DNA of 64,000 nt from Heyndrickxia coagulans 36D1 (GTDB lineage Bacteria > Bacillota > Bacilli > Bacillales > Bacillaceae_C). The stretch's first letter is position 1. Each line of letters begins with the position of its first letter. The DNA lies in contig NC_016023.1 of the NCBI RefSeq assembly GCF_000169195.2, positions 3,472,001 through 3,536,000 of the forward strand. Direction: 5' to 3'. Below, one piece after another: positions 1 to 8,251 of this stretch. The position numbers and the translations under genes are program-made. The notes beneath the pieces were generated by a model. It saw only the letters and a program-made list of their open reading frames with translations. It was not told the DNA's origin and did no database searches.

Positions 1-202
1 AGAATAACGGTTTGACACAGGTACATGTGAGACAACGTCGAATAGGTTTTTTTCAGCTCCATACAGACTCTCCCGTTTTTGTCTGGTCACTCTATTATAT
101 GAGACTTTTTATAAATCATGATGGTTTTACGGGTTTGCAAATCTTTCGCCGGGCATTTCCATCTTCATGGCAGGCTATCCATGGCGGCCCGAAAAATGAA
201 TA

Positions 203-211
203 TGTTATAAT
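203..211 (+). promoter_or_regulatory. Extended -10 promoter of the MATE gene
   Basis: TGTTATAAT matches the extended -10 consensus TGnTATAAT exactly, with no good -35 at the right distance. The predicted start of transcription leaves a very short leader before the GGGGGA ribosome site at 235-240. Bases 1-202 hold no gene that I can support. Confidence 0.5.
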
Positions 212-240
212 TTTTTGGAGTCCGTGGAAAAGTTGGGGGA

Positions 241-1611
241 ATGAACATGAAACAAACCTTTACCTTAAAAGAAAAAATCGCACAGCTTTGGCATTTATTT
301 CTGCCGATTCTCATCACCCAGCTTGCGATGCTGCTCATGAATTTTTTCGATACAACGATGTCCGGCCATTTTTCCAAAGCCGATCTGGCCGGTGTTGCGA
401 TCGGCGCATCCCTCTGGTTCCCCGTTTCAACCGGGCTGGGAACGGTTTTACAGGCGGTTACCCCGATCATTTCCCATTTGATCGGCAGCAAAAACACGGA
501 TGAAATCCCCCGTACATTTATCCAGAGCCTTTACGTCGCCGTCTGTATGGTTGTACTGGTGCTGTTTGCAGGCGGGCTATCGATCGGGCCGGTCCTTGGC
601 CGGATGGATTTAGCACCGCATGTGGAGAGGGTCGCGCATCGGTTTTTATTTGCCCTGTCCTTCGGGCTGATTCCGTTGTTCTGTTACCAGGTTTGCCGCT
701 CGCTGATTGATGCGACCGGGCTGACAAAAATATCGATGTTGATCACGCTGTTGGCGCTGCCCATCAATATTGGATTGAATGTTCTGTTCATCTTCGGGCA
801 TGCCGGATTTCCGCAGCTTGGCGGGGCAGGTGCCGGCGTTGCGAGCGCCATCACCTACTGGCTTATCTTGTTGATTGCAATCCTTGTGCTTATGCGTTTG
901 CCGCGTTTTGCTGAAATGCGGCTGTTCCGCACGTTTTACCCGGTTTCTTTCCGCAGCTGGAAAGCGCTGTTGTCGCTTGGGATCCCGATGGGGTTGTCGA
1001 CTTTTTTTGAATCGAGCATTTTTTCGGTTGTGACATTGTTCATGAGCAAATTTGGCACTGACACGATCGCTTCCCATCAGGCCGCCATGAATTTTGAATC
1101 GCTTTTGTACATGCTTCCGCTCAGCATTTCGCTTGCAATGACGATTCTTGTCAGTTTTGAAGCAGGGGCCGGAAGATTTAAAGACGCCCGCCTGTACAGC
1201 ACAATCGGACTTATAACCGCTGTTGTGATCGCCACCTTGACCGGGCTGTTGCTCTACTTATTCCATGAACAAGTGGCAGCGTTTTACAGTGATGATCCGG
1301 CTGTCATCCGGTTAACCGGACATTTTTTGCTGTATGCCATCTTTTTCCAATGGTCAGATGCGGTTCAGGCGCCGGTGCAAGGTGCGCTTCGAGGGTATAA
1401 AGATGTCCGGATTACGACCATTATGACGTTTGTTTCATATTGGGTTATTGGGCTTCCGCTCGGATATTTGCTGGATGCCGTCACCGCCCTCGGCCCGTTT
1501 GCCTACTGGATCGGACTGATCACAGGCCTTGCTGTAGGTGCGGTAACACTTTTAGGACGCTTGCATTATATCCAGCAAAAAGCCGGAGATTTGCTGAAAA
1601 AGAATGGATAA
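241..1611 (+). CDS. MATE family efflux transporter
   Basis: This 456-residue, strongly hydrophobic protein has about 12 membrane segments in two similar halves, the usual architecture of NorM/DinF-type multidrug and toxic compound extrusion exporters. These use a Na+ or H+ gradient to export cationic drugs or metabolites. The early segment with LPILITQLAMLLMNFFDTTM is typical of the first MATE helix. GGGGGA ends directly at the ATG at 241 and lies 6 bases before a second ATG at 247, so 247 is the better start. The gene is monocistronic, with an extended -10 upstream. The substrate cannot be told from sequence. Confidence 0.9.
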   Translation: MNMKQTFTLKEKIAQLWHLFLPILITQLAMLLMNFFDTTMSGHFSKADLAGVAIGASLWFPVSTGLGTVLQAVTPIISHLIGSKNTDEIPRTFIQSLYVAVCMVVLVLFAGGLSIGPVLGRMDLAPHVERVAHRFLFALSFGLIPLFCYQVCRSLIDATGLTKISMLITLLALPINIGLNVLFIFGHAGFPQLGGAGAGVASAITYWLILLIAILVLMRLPRFAEMRLFRTFYPVSFRSWKALLSLGIPMGLSTFFESSIFSVVTLFMSKFGTDTIASHQAAMNFESLLYMLPLSISLAMTILVSFEAGAGRFKDARLYSTIGLITAVVIATLTGLLLYLFHEQVAAFYSDDPAVIRLTGHFLLYAIFFQWSDAVQAPVQGALRGYKDVRITTIMTFVSYWVIGLPLGYLLDAVTALGPFAYWIGLITGLAVGAVTLLGRLHYIQQKAGDLLKKNG

Positions 1612-1703
1612 GGTTTGGCACAAGCGGGGCTTATCCGGCAGATGGACCAGCGTACAGGAAAGTGGACCCGTTTTCCGTAAGTGACGTTTCAAAAAGTGCG
1701 CAC

Positions 1704-1731
1704 AAAAAAGCAGCCCCGTAAAAGAGGCTGC
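1704..1731 (-). terminator. Rho-independent terminator of the CAP gene
   Basis: The stem GCAGCC/GGCTGC is followed, reading on the minus strand, by a run of six T. It lies just past the stop of the CAP-domain gene. Confidence 0.8.
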
Positions 1732-1741
1732 GATAAGCAAT

Positions 1742-2482
1742 TTATTTTCCAATAAATTCTTGTGTCCAGTAATGGCCGTTTTCAACATAGCCCACGCCGA
1801 TATGGGTAAAGTTTTTATTTAAAATATTCGCCCTGTGGCCTTCGCTGTTCATCCATGCATTCATGACTTCCTGCGGTGTTTGCTGGCCCATTGCGATGTT
1901 TTCACCGGCATATTGATACGAGATCCCGAATTGCTTCATCATATCGAACGGAGATCCGTAAGTCGGGCTTGTATGGTCAAAATATTTATGGGTTGCCATA
2001 TCATTCGATTTGACGCGTGCCATTTTGCTCAAAGCCGTATCAATTTTCAGCGCGCCAAGGCCGTTTTTCGCCCGTTCTTCGTTTACAAGGGTCACCACTT
2101 GTTTTTCATAGGCGTTTAACGTGTTGGCAGCCTGGGACTGCGTGCTGCCTGCCGGTTGCGTTGAAGTTTGTTTTGATGCCGATTGCTTTGGTGCTGCTGT
2201 TTGTTCCGGTGCCGATTGCTTTGGTGCTGCCGTTGTCTGGTCCGTTTTGCCCGCGTTGTTTGAAGCCGTTTGATTGGTTGCCGGTTTAAAAGAAAAACGG
2301 ATGTTATGCTGCTTTAACCAGTTCTCCAATTCCTGCATGCTATGAAACTTGTATTCATGTTGAACAACCGTTTTCGGGCTGCAGTTTGTTTCGTTTGAGG
2401 CTGCCCCCGCCTTGCCGGAAACTGCCGGTGCAAGGATCAGTGCAAGTGCTGCTGCTGTTGTGAACATAGCCTTTTTCATCAA
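1742..2482 (-). CDS. Secreted CAP/SCP domain protein (YkwD-like)
   Basis: This 246-residue protein starts with a Sec signal peptide (about residues 1-28, ending in an AxA-type site). A low-complexity linker of repeated KQSA, APKQSAPEQT and similar units follows at about 75-115. The last 125 residues form a CAP (cysteine-rich secretory/allergen/PR-1) domain: VTLVNEERAKNGLGAL, then KSNDMATHKYFDHTSP, then GENIAMGQQTPQEVMNAWMNSEGHRANIL. The histidine and glutamate positions of the CAP cavity are present. B. subtilis YkwD has the same layout. The function is unknown; the protein is probably cell-wall associated or released. The repeat-rich linker may vary in length between strains. Confidence 0.9.
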   Translation of the reverse strand: MMKKAMFTTAAALALILAPAVSGKAGAASNETNCSPKTVVQHEYKFHSMQELENWLKQHNIRFSFKPATNQTASNNAGKTDQTTAAPKQSAPEQTAAPKQSASKQTSTQPAGSTQSQAANTLNAYEKQVVTLVNEERAKNGLGALKIDTALSKMARVKSNDMATHKYFDHTSPTYGSPFDMMKQFGISYQYAGENIAMGQQTPQEVMNAWMNSEGHRANILNKNFTHIGVGYVENGHYWTQEFIGK

Positions 2483-2790
2483 TAATGTCCTCCCTCGTTT
2501 TCGTTGGTTTCTCTCTCGTACACAATAGAATCATAACATACGATTTTTGTAATATTTCTGGGAGAAAATAGAACAAGCAGCAAAGCAGGGGCCTGCTTGC
2601 AAACTGAAAATGAAAAAGCCAGCTGTATCAAAGGTTCCCATGCATCGTGCGAATTTCCTATCATTTCACACATTGGCACCGTCTTTTTAAATATCCAAAA
2701 GATGGAAGGATTTCGGGGTTGACAAGGCGGAAAAAGGACGGGTATTGTTACATTTTTTTCTTAAATGTTGCATGCTGCCACATTCATTTA

Positions 2791-2835
2791 AAAAAAGCGC
2801 CCCGAAGCCGGGCTTGCGGCTTCAGGGCGCTTTTT
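2791..2835 (-). terminator. Strong terminator below the marR gene
   Basis: A GC-rich stem (GCGCCCNGAAGCC type, arms at about 2797-2809 and 2817-2830) is flanked by A-run and T-run, so it can work in both directions. It serves the minus-strand MarR gene. The rest of the 2483-2790 gap holds the CAP gene leader and no other gene. Confidence 0.85.
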
Positions 2836-2858
2836 GTGTATATGGGCGCGTTTTCATA

Positions 2859-3296
2859 TCAGTGCATTTGATTGAGGTGATCTTCAAACTTCCGGAATAG
2901 CCTGTACAATGTTTCCCGTTCTTCCTCCGTAAAAACGTCCAACTGGTCTTTCAGAAACCGGGATTTGGTTTCTTTCAACTGACTGATTAACGATTTTCCT
3001 TTTTCCGTTAAAATTAAATCGACCACGCGCCTGTCTTTATTGGATCTTCTCCGCTCAATCAGCCCTTTTTCCACGAGCGAATCGGTTACAGAAGTAATAT
3101 GGCTGGCGGAAACTTGCAGTATTTTCGACAAATCGGATGAACGCATCGAGGATTCCGATAAAAGTTTTAACACCATAAATTCGTTAAGCGTCACATGCTC
3201 TTTTAACAAGCTATGCAGTTCTTCTTTAATTTTTCGGTATATTCTACGGAAGATGAATTCCAGATCAACTGTATCTTTTGTCTCCAACACTCCCAT
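2859..3296 (-). CDS. MarR family transcriptional regulator
   Basis: This 145-residue winged-helix protein has the usual MarR length. The recognition helix region (SSDLSKILQVSASHITSVTDSLVEKGLIER) and the wing RRSNKDRRVVDLILTEKG, at about residues 52-100, match the family DNA-binding motif with the conserved D-R dyad. MarR proteins repress genes as dimers and respond to small ligands. No target operon is adjacent: the flanking genes are separated by terminators, so the target is probably elsewhere or the gene itself. An extended -10 lies at 3338-3346. Confidence 0.88.
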   Translation of the reverse strand: MGVLETKDTVDLEFIFRRIYRKIKEELHSLLKEHVTLNEFMVLKLLSESSMRSSDLSKILQVSASHITSVTDSLVEKGLIERRRSNKDRRVVDLILTEKGKSLISQLKETKSRFLKDQLDVFTEEERETLYRLFRKFEDHLNQMH

Positions 3297-3337
3297 TCCT
3301 TTCCTTTCTCATATGGGACAGCGAATCTCCTGACTTT

Positions 3338-3346
3338 ATTATATCA
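3338..3346 (-). promoter_or_regulatory. Extended -10 promoter of the marR gene
   Basis: On the minus strand TGATATAAT matches TGnTATAAT perfectly, about 40 bases before the start codon. No clear -35 is seen. Confidence 0.55.
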
Positions 3347-3370
3347 TTTTTCGTGCATGGGATTGCATAA

Positions 3371-3403
3371 AATAAGCCGGGAGATTTGCTCCCGGCTTAT
3401 TTT
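3371..3403 (-). terminator. Terminator of the S41 protease gene
   Basis: AATAAGCCGGGAG pairs with CTCCCGGCTTATT around a 5-base loop. The hairpin follows the protease stop at 3405 directly. Confidence 0.85.
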
Positions 3404-3404
3404 G

Positions 3405-4898
3405 CTATTTTTCTTTTTGGACAACTTCTTCGGCTTTTTTGAGCTGCGTATCATGCCGCGTAATAAGATTGCTGATTTCAGACATCAGTTTTGTTGCCGT
3501 ATCGCCATTGATGATGCCTGTCGGCTGCATTTTTTCATGCATTTGGAAAGCTTCGACAGCCGTTTTTGTATTCCAGTCGAAGTACCCGTCAACCCTGCCC
3601 GGATTGTAACCGAGTGCTTTTAGCATTTTTTCCGCCGTCTTTACATCTTCCGAGACCGAATACAGTTTCAATTCTGCATCTGTTCCGATCACCGGAAGTT
3701 TGGCATAATCCGGAAGCGACACTTTCTCATCCGGCTCAATCCCTTTTTTATGGATCCAGCTGCCATTTGGTGTCAGCCATTTTTGGACGGTGAATTTTAA
3801 AATCGATCCGTCGTTGAATTTTTCAGCAGACTGCACGGTGCCTTTGCCGTATGATTTTTCGCCGACAAGCGGAATGCCTGCCGATTCGTTCAGTGCGGCC
3901 GCCAAAATTTCAGAAGCGCTCGCGCTGCCGCCGTCGATCATCACAACCGCCGGGACCGTTATTTTCGTGCCACTTTCTGCCACATATTTCTCCCGGGAGC
4001 CGTTCCGGTCTTCCGTTTGCAGGATCGTACGCCCTTCCGGCACAAACATATTCGCAATTTTAATAGCCTGGTCAAGCAATCCGCCCGGGTCCTGACGCAC
4101 ATCGACAATCATCGACTTCATGCCTTGCTTTTTCATGTTCTCAACGGCCGCCTTGAATTCTTTATATGTGCCGTCTGAGAATGTCGTAATCTGGATATGG
4201 GCAACCCCGTTTTTCAACATCTTCGCATAAACCGTATTGACCGGGATCGTGTCGCGTGTCAAGGTCACTTTCGTTTCGTCTTTCGATCCGACATGCTGGA
4301 TCGTGAGTGTCACCTTTGTCCCTTTTTTGCCCCTGATCAACATGACCGCTTCATTGGCGCTCATGCCATGGACGCTTTTGCCGTCAACCGCGAGTATTTT
4401 ATCGTTCGGCTTCAGGCCGGCTTTTTCGGCCGGGGAACCTTTAATCGGCGAAACAATCACAATATAGCCGTCTTTTTCTTCCACTTCCGCACCGATTCCT
4501 TCAAAAGAAGAAGAAATGGTGTTATTGAAGTCTGATGCTTCGGTTTTTGACATATAATCAGAATACGGGTCATTGAGCGATTCCACCATTCCGTTAATGG
4601 CCCCGTCGACAAGCGTCTTCTGTTTTACTTTTGTGTAATATTTTTTCTGGATGCTGTCATATGCTTTATATAGTTTGTCAAACTCCGGCCGGTTGACAGT
4701 CGTCACGTTGACGGCTTTTTGGTCGCCGAACGCAAAGGCAGCGGTCGTAATGCCGGCTGTTATGAAAATCACGAAAAACAAAAGCATGACAAATTTAAAT
4801 TTTTTCATACGGATATAACCGGTTTGTTCTTCCTGGCCGGATTCCGTCTGTTTTTTCTCATCGTCCAAAGGCTTCACCACTTTCATGCCGTTTTCCAA
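3405..4898 (-). CDS. S41 carboxy-terminal processing protease (CtpA/CtpB type)
   Basis: This 497-residue membrane-anchored serine protease has a short charged N-terminus and one membrane segment at about 33-57. A PDZ domain at about 130-205 (GIGAEVEEKDG, SPAEKAGLKPNDKILAVDG) and the S41 core follow. The Ser-Lys dyad is visible as Ser327 in GGSASASE and Lys352 in SYGKGTVQ, with the family's fixed spacing of 25. A peptidoglycan-binding-1 domain closes the protein (about 408-470). B. subtilis CtpA and CtpB share this layout; CtpB cleaves SpoIVFA during sporulation, but I cannot say which paralogue this is. The start is a TTG behind GGGAG; an ATG four codons later is possible. Confidence 0.9.
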   Translation of the reverse strand: MENGMKVVKPLDDEKKQTESGQEEQTGYIRMKKFKFVMLLFFVIFITAGITTAAFAFGDQKAVNVTTVNRPEFDKLYKAYDSIQKKYYTKVKQKTLVDGAINGMVESLNDPYSDYMSKTEASDFNNTISSSFEGIGAEVEEKDGYIVIVSPIKGSPAEKAGLKPNDKILAVDGKSVHGMSANEAVMLIRGKKGTKVTLTIQHVGSKDETKVTLTRDTIPVNTVYAKMLKNGVAHIQITTFSDGTYKEFKAAVENMKKQGMKSMIVDVRQDPGGLLDQAIKIANMFVPEGRTILQTEDRNGSREKYVAESGTKITVPAVVMIDGGSASASEILAAALNESAGIPLVGEKSYGKGTVQSAEKFNDGSILKFTVQKWLTPNGSWIHKKGIEPDEKVSLPDYAKLPVIGTDAELKLYSVSEDVKTAEKMLKALGYNPGRVDGYFDWNTKTAVEAFQMHEKMQPTGIINGDTATKLMSEISNLITRHDTQLKKAEEVVQKEK

Positions 4899-4970
4899 AA
4901 GTCATAGCTCCCGATTTCTAACTTCTTTATTCTACCAGCTTTTTCTTTTTAATAAAAGAGCCCAGGATTT

Positions 4971-4998
4971 ATTGTATGTGTCAAGTTTTTCTCGACAA
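4971..4998 (-). promoter_or_regulatory. Probable SigA promoter of the S41 protease gene
   Basis: The minus strand reads TTGTCG, 16 bases, TACAAT. A perfect TTGACA lies inside the spacer (4979-4984), but it has no -10 at standard distance. Confidence 0.5.
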
Positions 4999-5114
4999 GG
5001 TTTAAATATCGGGTATTCCAAGACACTCTTTTTGTACACTTTCGGCTACCGTGCTTTACTTGCTCGGTGTAATTTTCGGAAAAGATGTAATATTTCCGTA
5101 TAAAGATGGATAAC

Positions 5115-5258
5115 GGGGATGTTGAGGCGCGCGAAATTCACTCGCTTTCCGCGGGCGGCCGGCGAGCCTCCTCGCTCGTACCTCGCTGCGGGGTCTCTCC
5201 TGGCTCGCTTTTCCCGCAGGAGTCTCGTAAATTTCGCGCGCCTCAACGATCAGTCCCC
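5115..5258. repeat. Large imperfect palindromic repeat
   Basis: An 18-bp arm at 5121-5138 is the exact reverse complement of 5230-5247, and GGGGA/TCCCC pairs extend the outer end. The inside (CCGCGGG, GGCGAGCC and their counterparts) also pairs imperfectly. The repeat lies between the transposase stop and the left IS end. Similar GC-rich palindromes of the 'GCGGG...GAGCCTCCTCG' kind occur many times in Bacillus and Geobacillus genomes; this is from memory and was not checked here. Confidence 0.75.
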
Positions 5259-5270
5259 ACTGAGCCAGGC

Positions 5271-6686
5271 TTAAAACGAAAGCTCTAATATTTTGCTTAA
5301 ATGTCCCATTGCCGATGAACTGCTTGAATGCAGGGCAACTGATCCGTGCTTTACGCCCACTGACGGGCGTACAGGCTGCTTGAGTAGTTGAGACATCCTG
5401 ATGGATTGTTTCAAGTTCCGTTGCTTTCTCTCGCTTCTTGAACGGTGTTTCAGATAGGCTTCTCTCAATGTCCCATTGAGCATGCCTTGTTTGATTTTCA
5501 CCATGGCTTCTGCGCCAAGTTCACTCCAATGCATGCCCCTTTTTTTCATCCTGAAGGAGATATGCCTTTGGTTCGATTCCATAGCTCCTAGGCCTCTCGC
5601 ACCTTCCGGCACGTTTTTCACCCTGTCCCTCCAGTCAAAAATGCGGTCCCAGTTTTTCAAGATATACGAACGGAATTCCTTGATTTTCTTGAGAGCCTTT
5701 TTATCCGTCAAGGTGCTTTCGTGCGTATCCAAATATAACGTGAATTGGTCCAGGTTATGCGTTCTAATCGCTTTTCTAATTTGCTCCTTGATCTCGCTCT
5801 TTCCGCCCCCAAATGTCCTTATGATGGCTTGTGCAACGTGGTAGGTATCCAGCTGGTTGAGCACCGGAAATTCCGACTGTGAGAATGCTGTTTGAAACCG
5901 TTCAGCTGTGTACCCAGCACCTCCATCACTGTTTGTAATGACTTGCGCTTTTTCGAGGGAATAGGTGTTGGCAGCTGTGGCTTGGACTTCATCCCAAAAT
6001 GTCTGAATGTCTTCCGTCGTCATGATGACTGTGGGCTGACGCAGGGAGACCCTTTTTCCATTGGTTTCCCAACCTTCATAGAGAATGGCATGGCGGACTT
6101 CCATACCCTGTTTCTTTTCCAGTCCCCGGATGAATACGCCATCTGCTTCGGAAAACAGGTAGTCTACCTTCTTCCCATCAGGCAGTGAAGCAGCTATTTC
6201 CATCTCTTCTACAAGGGCCTTGTCGGCTTCCACCTGCGTTTTTCCTACGCGTTTCACCATTTCCCCTACAGTTGTATGACTAAGACTCACGGCTGTCCAT
6301 TCTTTTAAAATATTCGCCACCTCCCGATAGGTGTTCTCACTTGCCAACTCTGCCACCTTTAATTCCACTAACGGGCTATATCTCCGGTGGGGTACCAGCC
6401 CCAAGCATTCATCCAAGGGATAATGTGAGTTCCCTCTCTTATCACGCATTAATGAACGTTTAAAAGTCACACTTCCAAATAGAAACTGAACGCTTCTGTT
6501 ATCACTACGGCAGTACTCCCAGCCTTCCTCCAACTTCTTTTGTTTAATTGTTTTATCTAACTCCTCAAATACATCCCCAACCCATTGTGTAAAAGCCTTC
6601 TGCATCAGAAGTTTAAGCTGTTCTTCAAATTCGATAAGACTCTTTGTATCCTTTAATAATCCAGCAATTATTGATATAATATCCAT
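5271..6686 (-). CDS. ISLre2 family transposase
   Basis: This 471-residue protein matches the ISLre2 (formerly UPF0236) transposase family. Recognisable parts are the N-terminal helical region, then SPLVELKVAELASENTYREVANIL, the core DSGAGYT-like NSDGGAGYTAERF, and LDTYHVAQAI at about 270-290, then EGARGLGAMESNQRHISFRMKKRGMHWS near 365-392. The length is normal for the family and no frameshift is seen, so the gene could be active. The start is an ATG behind GAGAGAGAGGT. The last residues run into the repeat-bearing tail and differ from typical family ends as I remember them. Confidence 0.92.
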   Translation of the reverse strand: MDIISIIAGLLKDTKSLIEFEEQLKLLMQKAFTQWVGDVFEELDKTIKQKKLEEGWEYCRSDNRSVQFLFGSVTFKRSLMRDKRGNSHYPLDECLGLVPHRRYSPLVELKVAELASENTYREVANILKEWTAVSLSHTTVGEMVKRVGKTQVEADKALVEEMEIAASLPDGKKVDYLFSEADGVFIRGLEKKQGMEVRHAILYEGWETNGKRVSLRQPTVIMTTEDIQTFWDEVQATAANTYSLEKAQVITNSDGGAGYTAERFQTAFSQSEFPVLNQLDTYHVAQAIIRTFGGGKSEIKEQIRKAIRTHNLDQFTLYLDTHESTLTDKKALKKIKEFRSYILKNWDRIFDWRDRVKNVPEGARGLGAMESNQRHISFRMKKRGMHWSELGAEAMVKIKQGMLNGTLREAYLKHRSRSERKQRNLKQSIRMSQLLKQPVRPSVGVKHGSVALHSSSSSAMGHLSKILELSF

Positions 6687-6752
6687 GGGAAGACCTCTCT
6701 CTCTAGATGTTCATCTTGAAGTGTACAATTAGATGATAGAGCGTCTTCCCAT
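6685..6752 (-). promoter_or_regulatory. Inverted repeat covering the transposase start codon
   Basis: A perfect 10-bp arm at 6743-6752 pairs with 6685-6694, which includes the first bases of the ATG and lies next to the ribosome site. A transcript coming from outside would fold and hide the start. On the plus strand the same hairpin is followed by seven T (6752-6758) and resembles a terminator. Confidence 0.6.
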
Positions 6753-6800
6753 TTTTTTCCACTCATTTGCCCCTTCGAGTAAAATTTTACACATACGGAT

Positions 6801-7595
6801 TTATTCAGCCTTATGTACATGTTCGAAATACTCTTCAAGCGTCCAGCCGTGCTTGTAAATGACGGCTGCCGCCTCTTTTCCGACATACCGGAAATGCCAG
6901 GGCTCGTACTCATATTTCGTAATGTTTTCTTTGTTTTTCGGATACCTTAAAATAAACCCGTATTCATGTGCATGTTTTGCAAGCCAGATGCCTTCCTTCT
7001 GCTTCCCCATTTGCTGTGAGAGAAGGAAATGGGCGGTCTGGCTTGTAATATCAACGGCGAGACCGGTCTGATGTTCGCTCGACCCCGGGATGGCAACCGC
7101 CTGTTCTGCATGTTCTTCCCCCGAACTTTGCACTTCTGCCGCATACACAGCTTTCTGGCGGTTATACGACCGGTATGCGGAAGCGGCATATAATTCAATG
7201 CCGTCCTTCTCGGCGGCGGCAAACATTTTTTCAAGCGCCGCGGCTGCTTCTTTCCGCATATAGCTTTTTTCGATTCTTTCGTCGCCAAATGAAAAGCGGA
7301 CATTCGGCCGGACGAGGTCTTTCGGTTTGTAATCCCCGAGAATATAGTTTTTATTGACAAGCGCCAAAATATTGTCCGGATTCTGGATCACTTTTTTCCC
7401 GTTAACCGTTTTGATTTTGTTAAAATATTTTGCATCAAGCACCAAACCGGAACCGGTTTTTTTCGCGGTATCCGTGTGGGCCGGTTTCGCCGGCGCGGTA
7501 CTTTTATGGGCGCCCGTTTCCGGCTGGTTTCCGTTTGTTACACTGCAGCCGGCCAAAAAAATCGCGGCAAGGCCGGTATATACATATTTTCTCAT
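6801..7595 (-). CDS. yodJ: D-alanyl-D-alanine carboxypeptidase, VanY/LdcB type lipoprotein
   Basis: This 264-residue precursor has a lipoprotein signal: hydrophobic residues 5-16 end in lipobox LAGC with Cys17 as the lipidation site. The catalytic domain belongs to the peptidase M15B (VanY) family, which trims the terminal D-Ala from peptidoglycan stem peptides. Visible motifs are AASAYRSYNRQ, SSEHQTGLAVDIT and EPWHFRY. The expected zinc ligands are His175, Asp182 and His234, with Glu231 as general base. It corresponds to B. subtilis YodJ and lies next to the yozD-yodN-yozE group, as I remember for B. subtilis. The stop lies 8 bases from the IS end, so any native terminator was displaced. Confidence 0.9.
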   Translation of the reverse strand: MRKYVYTGLAAIFLAGCSVTNGNQPETGAHKSTAPAKPAHTDTAKKTGSGLVLDAKYFNKIKTVNGKKVIQNPDNILALVNKNYILGDYKPKDLVRPNVRFSFGDERIEKSYMRKEAAAALEKMFAAAEKDGIELYAASAYRSYNRQKAVYAAEVQSSGEEHAEQAVAIPGSSEHQTGLAVDITSQTAHFLLSQQMGKQKEGIWLAKHAHEYGFILRYPKNKENITKYEYEPWHFRYVGKEAAAVIYKHGWTLEEYFEHVHKAE

Positions 7596-7614
7596 GTTGT
7601 CACCTTTCTCTATC

Positions 7615-7803
7615 CTAAAAAATTTGTGCTTTTGATCCTTCTACCGGTACCGCGTTCACTGCGGCATGGGCTTCTGTCCCAAAATGGATGCTCGCCCCCA
7701 TTTTGAGCCGGTACTGCAAAAGAAGCGGCATGAATGCCCCATCCGGATCTTTCTGCGATGGAAAAAGCAAGCACATTCCCGTTAAGCGCACAACCGTCCG
7801 CAT
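7615..7803 (-). CDS. Small hypothetical protein upstream of yodJ
   Basis: This is a possible 62-residue protein (MRTVVRLTGMCLLF...). It is supported by AAAGGAG just before the ATG, codon choice like the neighbours, and its position 19 bases before yodJ in the same direction. A terminator lies upstream at 7818-7855. It has no recognisable domain. A longer reading in another frame starts at the same place, so only comparison between species can settle it. Confidence 0.45.
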   Translation of the reverse strand: MRTVVRLTGMCLLFPSQKDPDGAFMPLLLQYRLKMGASIHFGTEAHAAVNAVPVEGSKAQIF

Positions 7804-7817
7804 CCCGCTCCTTTGCC

Positions 7818-7855
7818 AAAAAAAATCGCAGGTTTCTCCCCCTGCGATTTCTCTT
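7818..7855. terminator. Bidirectional terminator below yozD
   Basis: AAATCGCAGG/CCTGCGATTT form a 10-bp stem with an A-run on one side and T-rich sequence on the other. It separates yozD from yodJ. Confidence 0.75.
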
Positions 7856-7970
7856 TTTATTTTAAGGCAAATTCAACGGGACATCAAGTGCTATTTCGTG
7901 CGGGACCGAAAAAGGCTGTCCCGGATACCGATGCTGCACCTTTCCCTGTACGGCCTGCAAACAGATCGCC

Positions 7971-8150
7971 TCATATGGAATCGTCTTCATATTCTTCGTC
8001 TATGATGCTTTTTGCAAGCAAGTATTCAAAAGTGATATCGGCAATTTCGTCCAGTTCTTCTTCACGGGGCGCAAATCCCCTTTTCACGAGCTCTTTAAAA
8101 AAGAATGCGGCGATTTCCTCTGTATCAATATAAACATCCATATTCTCCAT
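7971..8150 (-). CDS. yozD: YozD family small protein
   Basis: This is a 59-residue acidic protein. It starts MENMDVYIDTEEIAAFFFKEL and contains ITFEYLLAKSIIDEEYED near the end. The IDTEEIAxFFFxEL and EIADITFEYLL motifs match B. subtilis YozD from memory. The ATG at 8148-8150 follows an AAAGGGGG ribosome site. Its neighbour upstream is a YodN homologue, the same gene pair as in B. subtilis. The function is unknown. It is too short for many gene finders but well supported. Confidence 0.85.
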   Translation of the reverse strand: MENMDVYIDTEEIAAFFFKELVKRGFAPREEELDEIADITFEYLLAKSIIDEEYEDDSI

Positions 8151-8251
8151 TAAAAACGCCCCCTTTTTTCATCCCGCAGCCACCCCGCGTTTTGTTCTGT
8201 TTGTTGATATAAATATGACCCCGTACGGCCTGATATGCCAAACCCGCTAAA

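Larger units (their letters stand above)
5067..6792 (-). mobile_element. ISLre2 family insertion sequence
   Basis: The element is about 1.73 kb and carries one transposase gene. Both ends begin GTGTAA and continue with similar bases (TTTT, then C, then GAA), which I take as degenerate terminal inverted repeats. No target duplication is visible in the bases next to these ends, so the boundaries are tentative, or the copy has recombined. The right end sits 8 bases from the stop of the neighbouring carboxypeptidase gene. The left tail holds a palindromic repeat of its own. Confidence 0.6.

Noticed and set aside
12-503. Plus-strand frame overlapping the start of the MATE gene
   Set aside because: It is a shadow in another frame of the transporter gene and its leader; no ribosome site or family.
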